The notes under the pieces: model-generated
Database searches by the model: none
Told to the model about the DNA's origin: nothing
What the model saw: only the letters and a program-made list of their open reading frames with translations
Shown here: positions 1 through 8,204 of the stretch, in pieces
How positions within the stretch are numbered: the first letter of the stretch is position 1
How the letters are laid out: every line of letters starts with the position of its first letter
Made by a program: the position numbers and the translations under genes
Assembly (NCBI GenBank): GCA_025454275.1
Contig: JALOOS010000047.1
Coordinates: 1-8,659 of the forward strand
DNA from: Desulfobacterales bacterium
GTDB lineage: Bacteria > Desulfobacterota > Desulfobacteria > Desulfobacterales > SpSt-501
Length of the DNA: 8,659 bases
Direction of reading: 5' to 3'

Positions 1-300
1 GCGGCGCACTACCGGGCCTCGGCCTTCCTGGTCGAATGCGGCCGGGGGGTCCTGCCCGGCGGCAACGCCCTCGCATGGGAATGGGCCGGGGCGGCCGGTA
101 TCGCCGGCCTTTACCCCGTGATCCTGGCCGGCGGGCTCACTCCGGACAATGTGGCCCAAGCGGTGCGCGCAGCCGGCCCGGACGCCGTCGACGTGAGCTC
201 GGGCGTCGAGTCGGCGCCCGGGCGCAAGGATCTTCACAAGGTAGCAGACTTCATTGCCGCCGTCACCCACGTCGGCGCACGCAGGAGGATATTCGCATGA
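1..300 (+). CDS. trpF: Phosphoribosylanthranilate isomerase, C-terminal part (5' end outside window)
   Basis: TrpF converts N-(5-phosphoribosyl)anthranilate to the carboxyphenylamino-deoxyribulose phosphate used by indole-glycerol-phosphate synthase in cytoplasmic tryptophan synthesis. The visible 99 residues read in frame from base 1 to the TGA at 298-300 and cover the second half of the (beta/alpha)8 barrel. The TrpF hallmarks ILAGGLTPDNV and VDVSSGVESAPGRKD, which form the phosphate-binding strands 7 and 8, are clear. The segment that is usually LLLD..GGTG..FDW reads LVEC..GGNA..WEW here. The general-acid Asp therefore appears to be Glu (codon 34-36), and the loop before GG is one residue longer than in Thermotoga TrpF. 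The stop overlaps the trpB start (ATGA), so the genes are co-transcribed and probably translationally coupled. Family assignment is firm from motifs and context; the catalytic substitution is my alignment by eye. Confidence 0.93.
   Translation, partial: AAHYRASAFLVECGRGVLPGGNALAWEWAGAAGIAGLYPVILAGGLTPDNVAQAVRAAGPDAVDVSSGVESAPGRKDLHKVADFIAAVTHVGARRRIFA
283..288 (+). promoter_or_regulatory. Ribosome binding site of trpB
   Basis: AGGAGG sits 8 bases before the ATG at 297, inside the last codons of trpF. It fixes the trpB start at 297 and rules out the longer in-frame reading that begins at 36. Confidence 0.85.
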
Positions 301-1535
301 CATCGCCCCCATTTTCGGAAAGCGCCCCATACGGCGGCCTGCCGGACGCGACGGGCCATTTCGGCCCCTACGGCGGCCGCTACGTGGCCGAGACCCTCAT
401 GCCGGCCATCCTGGAGCTCGATGAGGCCTACCGTCGCATCGCCCCCGACACCGACTTTCAGCAGGAGCTCGCCCGGCTGCTCGCGGCCTACGTCGGACGG
501 CCGACCCCGCTCTTTCACGCCGAGCGGCTCTCGCGGCACCTGGGCGGGGCGGCGGTCTTTCTAAAGCGTGAGGACCTCGCCCACACCGGCGCCCACAAGA
601 TCAACAACACCATCGGCCAGGGGCTCCTCGCCCGCCGCATGGGCAAGCGCAAGCTGATCGCCGAAACCGGGGCCGGCCAGCACGGAGTGGCGACCGCGAC
701 CACGGCGGCCCTCTTCGGCATGGAATGCCGGATCTTCATGGGGGTGGAGGACATCCGGCGCCAGGCGCCCAATGTCCAGCGCATGCGCCTGCTCGGAGCG
801 GAGGTGGTGCCGGTGGCGAGCGGCACCGCCACCCTGAAGGACGCCATGAACGAGGCCATGCGCTACTGGGTGGAGGCCGTGAGCGACACCTTCTACGTCA
901 TCGGCTCGGTGGCCGGCCCCCACCCCTACCCGATGATGGTGCGCGATTTCCAGCAGGTGATCGGGCAGGAGGTCAAGCGCCAGATGGCGGCCGCCGCCGG
1001 CCGGCTGCCGGACTGTCTCGCGGCCTGCGTCGGCGGGGGCAGCAACGCCATGGGCCTCTTCTACCCGTTTCTGGAGGAGCGCACGGTGGAGCTGGTGGGC
1101 GTGGAGGCGGCCGGCCACGGGATCCCGACGGGGCGGCACGCCGCCGCCCTCGGGGCCGGCAGCGTCGGGGTCCTGCACGGGTCCAAATCGTATCTTCTCC
1201 AGGACCCAGGCGGGCAGATCCGCGAAGCCCACTCCATCTCGGCCGGCCTGGACTACCCCGGGGTCGGGCCCGAGCACGCCTGGCTGAAGGATTCCGGGCG
1301 CGCGCGCTATGAAGCCGTGGACGACGCGGCGGCGCTCGCGGCCTTCCGGCTCCTGTGCCGGCTGGAGGGGATCATTCCCGCCCTGGAGAGCGCCCACGCC
1401 CTCGCCTGGGTCATCCAGGCGGCGCCGCGGCGTTCGCCGGGCGAGATCATCGTCGTCAACCTCTCCGGGCGGGGCGACAAGGACCTCGGCATCGTGGTCC
1501 CCCGGATTCAGCCCGAGGGAAAGGAGCACCCATGA
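297..1535 (+). CDS. trpB: Tryptophan synthase beta chain
   Basis: TrpB is the PLP enzyme that condenses indole with L-serine to give tryptophan. It works in the alpha2-beta2 tryptophan synthase complex and receives indole from TrpA through an internal tunnel. The protein is 412 residues, close to the usual 390-410. The N-terminal GHFGPYGGRYVAETLMPAI block is typical of the classical TrpB1 type. The PLP lysine is K101 in HTGAHKINN, and the catalytic glutamate is E123 in AETGAGQHG, the same 22-residue spacing as K87/E109 of the Salmonella enzyme. The cofactor phosphate loop GGGSN is at 246-250, HSISAGLDYPGVGPEH follows, and SGRGDKD at 390-396 closes the active site. The gene overlaps trpF and trpA by ATGA at either end. 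All expected catalytic residues are present and the gene looks fully functional. Confidence 0.98.
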   Translation: MTSPPFSESAPYGGLPDATGHFGPYGGRYVAETLMPAILELDEAYRRIAPDTDFQQELARLLAAYVGRPTPLFHAERLSRHLGGAAVFLKREDLAHTGAHKINNTIGQGLLARRMGKRKLIAETGAGQHGVATATTAALFGMECRIFMGVEDIRRQAPNVQRMRLLGAEVVPVASGTATLKDAMNEAMRYWVEAVSDTFYVIGSVAGPHPYPMMVRDFQQVIGQEVKRQMAAAAGRLPDCLAACVGGGSNAMGLFYPFLEERTVELVGVEAAGHGIPTGRHAAALGAGSVGVLHGSKSYLLQDPGGQIREAHSISAGLDYPGVGPEHAWLKDSGRARYEAVDDAAALAAFRLLCRLEGIIPALESAHALAWVIQAAPRRSPGEIIVVNLSGRGDKDLGIVVPRIQPEGKEHP

Positions 1536-2350
1536 ACCGCATCCCTCGCACCTTCGCCGATCTGGCGGCCAGGAAGGAAAAGGCGCTCATCGGGTTCATC
1601 ACCGCCGGGGACCCCGACCGGACGATCTCGCTCGCAGCGATCCAGGCGATGTGCCGCGCCGGCCTGGACCTGCTCGAGCTGGGGGTGCCCTTCTCGGACC
1701 CCACCGCCGACGGGCCGGCGATCCAGCGCTCCTCGGCCCGCGCCCTGGCCGCCGGCATGGACCTCCGTCGGGCGATCGAGATGGCGGCGTCGATCCGCGG
1801 GTGCACGGAGATCCCCCTCGTCCTCTTCAGCTACTACAACCCGATCCTGGCCTACGGCGCCGAGGCCTTCTACCGCCATGCCGTCGCCGCCGGCGCCGAT
1901 GGGGTGCTGGTGGTGGACCTGCCGCCGGAGGAGTCGGCCGAGCTCACCTCCCGCTGGCCGGGGAAGGCGCTCAGCCTGATCCGCCTGACGGCCCCGACGA
2001 CCCCGCCCGCGCGCCTGGAGGCCATCGCGGCGTCGGCCTCCGGGTTCATCTACCATGTCTCCAAACTCGGGGTCACCGGCAGCGAGGGGGTGAGCGTGGC
2101 CGAGGTCGAACAGAAAGTGCGGGAGCTGCGCCGCGTGACCCGCCTGCCGGTCTGCGTGGGTTTCGGCATTTCGACCCCCGCCCAGGTCGCCGCCTTCAGC
2201 ACCGTCTGCGACGGCGTGGTGGTCGGCAGCGCCTTCGAGCGCCTGATCGAGGAGAACCTGGGCCGTGCGGAGCTTCCCCGGATTCTCGCCGAGCGGGTGG
2301 CCGCCCTCAAAGCCGCCACGCGCGGCGGGAAGGGAAATGCGGCGCCATGA
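1532..2350 (+). CDS. trpA: Tryptophan synthase alpha chain
   Basis: TrpA cleaves indole-3-glycerol phosphate into indole and glyceraldehyde-3-phosphate, passing indole to TrpB. The protein is 272 residues, normal for this single-domain TIM barrel. The catalytic acids fall exactly at the canonical numbers: E49 in LLELGVPFSDP and D60 in PTADGPAIQ. FIYHVSKLGVTG at 172-183 (with Lys at the position of Salmonella R179), VGFGIS at 209-214 and GSAF at 232-235 form the substrate-phosphate site. The ATG at 1532 is chosen because it overlaps the trpB stop (ATGA) and has AAGGAG at 1521-1526. A longer in-frame reading upstream would run through trpB. This is the last gene of the visible trp operon: an intergenic hairpin and converging genes follow. 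Confidence 0.98.
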   Translation: MNRIPRTFADLAARKEKALIGFITAGDPDRTISLAAIQAMCRAGLDLLELGVPFSDPTADGPAIQRSSARALAAGMDLRRAIEMAASIRGCTEIPLVLFSYYNPILAYGAEAFYRHAVAAGADGVLVVDLPPEESAELTSRWPGKALSLIRLTAPTTPPARLEAIAASASGFIYHVSKLGVTGSEGVSVAEVEQKVRELRRVTRLPVCVGFGISTPAQVAAFSTVCDGVVVGSAFERLIEENLGRAELPRILAERVAALKAATRGGKGNAAP

Positions 2351-2378
2351 GATCCGCAGGCCCGTGCCCCTGAAAATC

Positions 2379-2413
2379 AACGCCGCCCCGGGGTCCGGCC
2401 ACGGGGCGGCGTT
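2379..2413 (-). terminator. Strong hairpin terminator between converging units
   Basis: A perfect 12-bp inverted repeat, AACGCCGCCCCG (2379-2390) and CGGGGCGGCGTT (2402-2413), encloses an 11-base loop. Read on the - strand it is followed by TTGATTTTC, a broken U-run, so it looks best as the intrinsic terminator of the rubrerythrin/CxxC-protein unit. On the + strand, 28 bases after the trpA stop, the same stem has no T-run; it may still stop or protect the trp transcript. Confidence 0.75.
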
Positions 2414-2442
2414 GCGGTCGACGCGGAAACCAGCAGGGCCGG

Positions 2443-2643
2443 TCAGCTCTTTTTCAGCTCCCCCAGCCCCCCGTGCCAGGAGCACCTGTCGCAATACGTC
2501 TCAGTAACGTCCTGAATTTCGAGTGCCGACCCCTCGTCGGCGAATCGCACATCACCCGAAGCCACACTGAACCCGTGGGTCTCGAACTCATCCTCCGGAT
2601 CCTTGACGTAGAACTCCTGGCAGCCGCAGACGGGACATTTCAT
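2443..2643 (-). CDS. Small two-CxxC (zinc-ribbon-like) protein, function unknown
   Basis: This 66-residue acidic protein has CPVC at the N terminus (C3, C6) and CDRC near the C terminus (C51, C54). The four cysteines probably bind one zinc or iron ion in a ribbon fold. The stretch between them is rich in Asp and Glu and has no recognisable catalytic motif. There is no signal peptide or membrane segment, so it should be cytoplasmic. The ATG at 2643 is preceded by GGGGAGAG (bases 2648-2655), a usable ribosome site. The gene starts 40 bases after the rubrerythrin stop on the same strand, with no obvious promoter between, so I infer co-transcription and possibly a related role in metal, redox or peroxide handling. 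I do not recognise a named family. The coding call is supported by the RBS, the paired CxxC motifs and the downstream terminator. Confidence 0.8.
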   Translation of the reverse strand: MKCPVCGCQEFYVKDPEDEFETHGFSVASGDVRFADEGSALEIQDVTETYCDRCSWHGGLGELKKS

Positions 2644-2660
2644 CGGTCTCTCCCCTGTAT

Positions 2661-2679
2661 TTTTCGCCGCAGGCGAAAA
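2661..2679 (-). other. Intercistronic hairpin between rubrerythrin and the CxxC gene
   Basis: TTTTCGCC and GGCGAAAA form an 8-bp stem with a three-base loop, starting 4 bases after the rubrerythrin stop. No U-run follows on the - strand, so it is not a clear terminator. It could be an RNA-processing or 3'-end-protecting stem that sets different levels of the two messages. Confidence 0.5.
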
Positions 2680-2683
2680 CCAA

Positions 2684-3181
2684 TCAATCCACCTTTCGGA
2701 AGGCCTTCTTCTTGGCCTTGCAGACCGGGCACTCCTCGGGGGCCTCGCTCTCGCAGGTGTAGCCGCAGACCGAGCAGACATAGTAGTCGACGCCGGCCGC
2801 GGGTTTGCCGAGGGAGTCGATCGCCTTTTGGTAAAGGGCGGCGTGGATCTTCTCCACCTCGTTGGCATAGATAAAGGTGCGCACGGCGGCTTCGTTGCCC
2901 TCGGCTTTGGCCGCCTCGATCATGGGCGGGTACATGGACTCGAACTCGTAGGTCTCACCGCCCAGGGCCTCCTTGAGGTTCTCGAGCGTGCTCTTGACCC
3001 CCTTGAGGGTGCGCAGGTGGGTGTGGGCGTGGACCGTCTCCGCCTCGGCCGCTGCGCGGAACAGCTTCGCGACCTGGGGATACCCCTCGGTGTCGGCCTT
3101 CTGGGCGAAGGCAAGGTACTTGCGGTTGGCCTGCGACTCTCCGGCAAAGGCCTCTTTGAGATTCTTCTCGGTCTTGGTCAT
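2684..3181 (-). CDS. rbr: Rubrerythrin
   Basis: Rubrerythrins are cytoplasmic NAD(P)H-linked peroxidases of anaerobes that reduce hydrogen peroxide at a non-haem diiron site, with electrons relayed through a rubredoxin-type FeS4 centre. The protein is 165 residues. A four-helix ferritin-like domain (about 1-125) carries diiron ligands E15 (FAGES), E48 and H51 (ExxH), E79 (YEFESMYP) and E110/H113 (ExxH). A C-terminal rubredoxin-like domain has C136/C139 and C151/C154 in VCSVCG and CPVC. Against Desulfovibrio vulgaris rubrerythrin, the position of the redox-switching ligand E97 appears to be S82, with E81 beside it. The ATG at 3181 has AAGGAGGAA (3187-3195) upstream; the longer upstream reading crosses the promoter and has no support. 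The gene heads a two-gene unit and has its own upstream regulatory region with sigma-54 features. Confidence 0.95.
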   Translation of the reverse strand: MTKTEKNLKEAFAGESQANRKYLAFAQKADTEGYPQVAKLFRAAAEAETVHAHTHLRTLKGVKSTLENLKEALGGETYEFESMYPPMIEAAKAEGNEAAVRTFIYANEVEKIHAALYQKAIDSLGKPAAGVDYYVCSVCGYTCESEAPEECPVCKAKKKAFRKVD

Positions 3182-3256
3182 GAAATTTCCTCCTTCCGTT
3201 TTGGGTGTGCAGCGCAATCGGTCTAGGCAGCGGTCGGCAATCGTCGCAAAGAAAGA

Positions 3257-3272
3257 ATCAAATTGCGTGCCA
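3257..3272 (-). promoter_or_regulatory. Sigma-54 (-24/-12) promoter of rubrerythrin
   Basis: The - strand reads TGGCACGCAATTTGAT. It matches the sigma-54 consensus TGGCACRNNNNTTGCW at 11 of 12 specified positions, with correct GG-to-GC spacing; the one mismatch is A for C at -12. The predicted start, near 3246, leaves a leader of about 65 bases before the ATG at 3181. An IHF-like site and a palindrome lie upstream in the order expected for this promoter class. Confidence 0.65.
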
Positions 3273-3300
3273 TCCGCCGCCAGGTTTCCTAAAAAGTTAA

Positions 3301-3313
3301 AAAGGTATTGATT
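3301..3313 (-). promoter_or_regulatory. Putative IHF binding site
   Basis: The - strand reads AATCAATACCTTT, matching WATCAANNNNTTR at eight of nine specified positions. It is flanked by A/T tracts (3287-3320), the only clearly AT-rich stretch in the region. It lies about 60 bases upstream of the predicted sigma-54 start, where IHF usually bends DNA to bring an enhancer-bound activator to the polymerase. Confidence 0.45.
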
Positions 3314-3474
3314 ATGAATTGTTATCCAGGATCCCTTCAACGCCCGGAAGCTGCCTCGGCGTTGAAAACCTGAGACACTGTACCGAACGATTCCGGTGTC
3401 GGCCAGGAAGCGGCGGCCGGATCCCTTACGCCGACGGGAGATCCGGCGCGGCCGTCTCCGTTCCAGGAAGATCC

Positions 3475-3492
3475 TGGGACACAAATGTCCCA
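3475..3492. promoter_or_regulatory. Palindromic operator / upstream activator site
   Basis: TGGGACA (3475-3481) and TGTCCCA (3486-3492) form a perfect 7-bp dyad with a 4-base spacer. A second dyad, CCAGGA/TCCTGG (3463-3477), overlaps its edge. The site lies 28 bases beyond the ppdK stop and about 235 bases upstream of the predicted rubrerythrin start. No U-run follows on either strand, so a protein-binding site is likelier than a terminator. I infer an enhancer for a sigma-54 activator; which one cannot be told. Confidence 0.5.
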
Positions 3493-3519
3493 ATACATTC
3501 CTGCGGCCACACCCGAAGG

Positions 3520-6258
<2,739 letters not shown>

Positions 6259-6550
6259 GTGCGGCTCCTTTTGATGTAAGGTGAGTTCTGTGACGCGGGG
6301 CGGCGCTGCCGCCGGGGGACTCCGCCGCCGTTGCGAAAGGGCGCCGGTACGGGAGGGCCGGGGCAGTCCTGCAGGAGTCTTCTACATCAAGACCCGCCGC
6401 AGAGTCAATTTTGACGACTTCGTATGAATCCGGCCGGCGCCGACCGGATGGATTGAACTCTGCGCCGGAGTCATGATAGACGAGTAAGCATATTCAGGCC
6501 TGAGATGGGTTGTGCGATGCGAAGGAGCTGCAGCCGAAAGGAGACGTTCA
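6259..6550. other. Divergent intergenic region
   Basis: This region separates ppdK (leftward) from the 88-residue cysteine-rich gene (rightward). It holds the ppdK RBS, the candidate ppdK promoter with its GTCAA dyad, and the RBS AAAGGAG (6537-6543) of the rightward gene. I see no convincing promoter for the rightward gene, no RNA gene and no additional coding sequence. Confidence 0.6.
6381..6408 (-). promoter_or_regulatory. Weak candidate promoter of ppdK
   Basis: On the - strand, TTGACT (6403-6408) is followed after 16 bases by TGTAGA (6381-6386), preceded by TGA as in extended -10 elements. The -35 is good and the -10 poor. The leader would be about 115 bases and contains a small GGCGGC/GCCGCC stem (6299-6313). 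The -35 lies inside a short dyad, GTCAA-TT-TTGAC (6404-6415). Confidence 0.3.
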
Positions 6551-6817
6551 ATGGAATCCGCGTGGGAAAAAAAGCTGGCCTGCGCCAGTCAATGCCACCA
6601 CTGCCGCAAGACGCTGGGGCCGAAGGATCCGCGCATCCTCTCGGTATTCGACCATGAGCCCGTCTGCGCGGCCTGCAAGCGGGTCGAGGAGAAGCGCCCG
6701 GACTACGCCGACCGCTCGAAGCAGATGATCGCCGGGTGCATCGCCGAGACCGGCCGGCCTTACGGCGAGCCGGCCGGATACTGCTTTCATCACTTCTGCC
6801 CCTTCACGTGCAAGTAA
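6551..6817 (+). CDS. Small cysteine-rich protein, function unknown
   Basis: The product is 88 residues with nine cysteines. CHHC (C15, C18) and CAAC (C39, C42) make a likely zinc-ribbon or treble-clef-like site across residues 10-45. The middle is charged (VEEKRPDYADRSKQ), and the C terminus carries C63, C78, C83 and C87, with paired histidines in CFHHFCPFTC. That tail could bind a second metal ion or an iron-sulfur cluster. There is no signal peptide or membrane helix, so a cytoplasmic location is expected. The ATG at 6551 is set by AAAGGAG seven bases upstream; an in-frame ATG at 6512 has no RBS. It is followed after 136 bases by a thiolase with its own promoter, so it is probably monocistronic. 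I do not recognise the family. RBS, composition and ordered cysteines support a real gene. Confidence 0.78.
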   Translation: MESAWEKKLACASQCHHCRKTLGPKDPRILSVFDHEPVCAACKRVEEKRPDYADRSKQMIAGCIAETGRPYGEPAGYCFHHFCPFTCK

Positions 6818-6836
6818 GCCCGGTTTCAGGGCCGGC

Positions 6837-6866
6837 TTGACAAGGAAGGGGCTTGTTCCATAGGAT
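6837..6866 (+). promoter_or_regulatory. Sigma-70-type promoter of the thiolase gene
   Basis: A perfect -35 TTGACA (6837-6842) is followed after 18 bases by TAGGAT (6861-6866), which matches TATAAT at four of six positions. The start would be near 6873, about 80 bases before the thiolase ATG. Confidence 0.55.
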
Positions 6867-6953
6867 CCCCCCGGGTGCGCGATTTTGCCTTGGCGCGGCG
6901 GCCGCGCACGCGATCTCTGCTGAGCGCCCAACGGAACCGGAAAGGAGCCCATC

Positions 6954-8204
6954 ATGAAAGATGTCGTCATTGCCGCGGCCTGTCGGACCGCCATCGGGAC
7001 TTTCGGCGGGACGCTGCGCGACCTGCATGTGACCAAGCTCGCAAGTGTCGCCATGAAAGGGGCCATCGAACGGTCGGGGATCGACCCCGCCCGGATCGAC
7101 GATGTACGCTTCGGCTGCTGCCTGGAGCCGGTCGACAGCATGAACATGACCCGCGTCGCGGCGCTGATGACGGGCATCCCCGATTCGATCACGGCCGCCA
7201 CCATCAACCGGGTCTGCATCTCCGGGATGGAGGCGGCCGTCTCCGGCATGGCCATGATCCAGGCCGGGATGGCCGATGTGATTCTCGCGGGCGGGGCGGA
7301 GCACATGTCCGGCGCCGCCTATTCGGTCTTCAACGCCCGCTGGGGCTGCCGCCTGCAGGACCAGGAGTTCGTCGACAACATCATGCGCGGGCTGCACTGC
7401 GGCTCCCACCTTCTGCCGCACCCGGAAGAGGGCCCGGTGGACGCCTCCGCACCGCCGCTCAGCCTGTTCAAGGGCAAGCCCTATATCATGGGCGCCACGG
7501 CGGAGTTCGTGGCCCAATACAAAAACATCGGCCGCGAGGAGATGGACGCGATCGCGCTGCGCAGCCACAACAACGTCGAGCGCGCGACGAAAAACGGGGA
7601 CTTTCGGGAGGAGATCGTGCCGGTCACGATCCCGCAGCGCAAAGGCGACCCGCTGGTCTTCGACAAGGACGAGCACTTCCGGCCGGGCATCACCCTGGAG
7701 CAGCTGAAGAAGCTGCCGCCGGCCTTCGTGCCGCAGATCGGCAAGGTCACGGCCGGCAACTCCAGCGGCATCAACGACGGTGCGGCCGCGCTCCTGATCA
7801 TGTCGGCCGATAGGGCGAAGGAGATGGGCATCCGGCCGCTCGCCCGGATCAAGGCCGTCGGCCGCGGCGCCTGCCATCCGTCGGTGATGGGGCTCTCGCC
7901 GGTACCGGCCGTGCGGCATCTGCTCGAGCGCAGCGGCCTTGCGCTCAGCGACTTCGAGCTGATCGAAGTGAACGAAGCCTTCGCCGCCCAGTATCTCGCG
8001 GTCGAGAAGGAGCTCGGGCTGAACCGCGAGATCACCAACGTGAACGGCTCGGGCATCGGCCTCGGCCACCCGGTGGGCGCCACCGGCGCCCGCATCATCG
8101 TGACCCTGATCCATGCCATGAAGCAGCGCGGCAAGTCGCTCGGGCTCGCCACGCTGTGCGGCGGAGGGGGTGTGTCAATGGCCTGCGCCATTGAAATGCT
8201 ATAG
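6954..8204 (+). CDS. Thiolase (acetyl-CoA C-acyltransferase family)
   Basis: Thiolases either join two acyl-CoAs to a 3-ketoacyl-CoA or cleave one with CoA. In an anaerobe this could serve beta-oxidation, butyrate-type metabolism or the end of aromatic-acid degradation; the sequence does not say which. The protein is 416 residues, about 24 longer than typical 390-residue enzymes. The acyl-accepting Cys is C88 in NRVCISGMEA; NEAF is at 340-343, H372 is in GHPVGATGAR, and the proton-shuttling C402 is in CGGGG. The extra length falls around residues 143-175, in the CoA-binding loop domain. The usual HMG.TAE motif reads IMGATAE (177-183 region), so the conserved loop His is Ile178. The ATG at 6954 has AAGGAG (6942-6947). 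No CoA-transferase, dehydrogenase or hydratase gene adjoins it. Active-site residues are complete, so activity is expected; substrate is unknown. Confidence 0.95.
   Translation: MKDVVIAAACRTAIGTFGGTLRDLHVTKLASVAMKGAIERSGIDPARIDDVRFGCCLEPVDSMNMTRVAALMTGIPDSITAATINRVCISGMEAAVSGMAMIQAGMADVILAGGAEHMSGAAYSVFNARWGCRLQDQEFVDNIMRGLHCGSHLLPHPEEGPVDASAPPLSLFKGKPYIMGATAEFVAQYKNIGREEMDAIALRSHNNVERATKNGDFREEIVPVTIPQRKGDPLVFDKDEHFRPGITLEQLKKLPPAFVPQIGKVTAGNSSGINDGAAALLIMSADRAKEMGIRPLARIKAVGRGACHPSVMGLSPVPAVRHLLERSGLALSDFELIEVNEAFAAQYLAVEKELGLNREITNVNGSGIGLGHPVGATGARIIVTLIHAMKQRGKSLGLATLCGGGGVSMACAIEML

Larger units (their letters stand above)
3182..3519. other. Gene-free regulatory region between ppdK and rubrerythrin
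   Basis: This 338-bp region has no credible gene. Besides the sigma-54 promoter, IHF-like site and palindrome listed separately, it holds an 8-bp inverted repeat, GCCGGATC (3416-3423) and GATCCGGC (3440-3447), with a 16-base loop about 70-100 bases after the ppdK stop. That stem could end the ppdK transcript but lacks a U-run. A poorer sigma-70-like pair, TTGAAG/CATAAT with an 18-base gap (3311-3340, - strand), overlaps the IHF-like site. Confidence 0.6.

Noticed and set aside
36..296. N-terminal extension of trpB by 87 codons
   Set aside because: It lies over trpF in another frame, is Arg/Gly-rich and resembles no TrpB; the AGGAGG-ATG at 283-299 gives a normal-length protein.
3317..3327. 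GGATAACAATT (- strand), like part of the lac operator; also Fur/PerR-like AT-rich sequence
   Set aside because: Only 11 bases match and there is no operator symmetry; alignment with Fur and PerR box consensus by eye was poor.
3311..3340. Sigma-70-like TTGAAG/CATAAT pair upstream of rubrerythrin (- strand)
   Set aside because: It is plausible but weaker than the -24/-12 element nearer the gene, would leave a leader of about 120 bases, and its -10 overlaps the IHF-like site. Kept only as an alternative.
6506..6521. GG-N10-GC pattern resembling a sigma-54 promoter before the 88-residue gene
   Set aside because: Only the GG and GC elements and a few bases fit (TGGGTT...ATGCG); such matches are expected by chance in high-GC DNA.
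6804..8114. Long - strand reading frame (436 codons) opposite the thiolase
   Set aside because: The thiolase motifs on the + strand are complete; the antisense frame has no RBS or recognisable domain and runs into neighbouring features.
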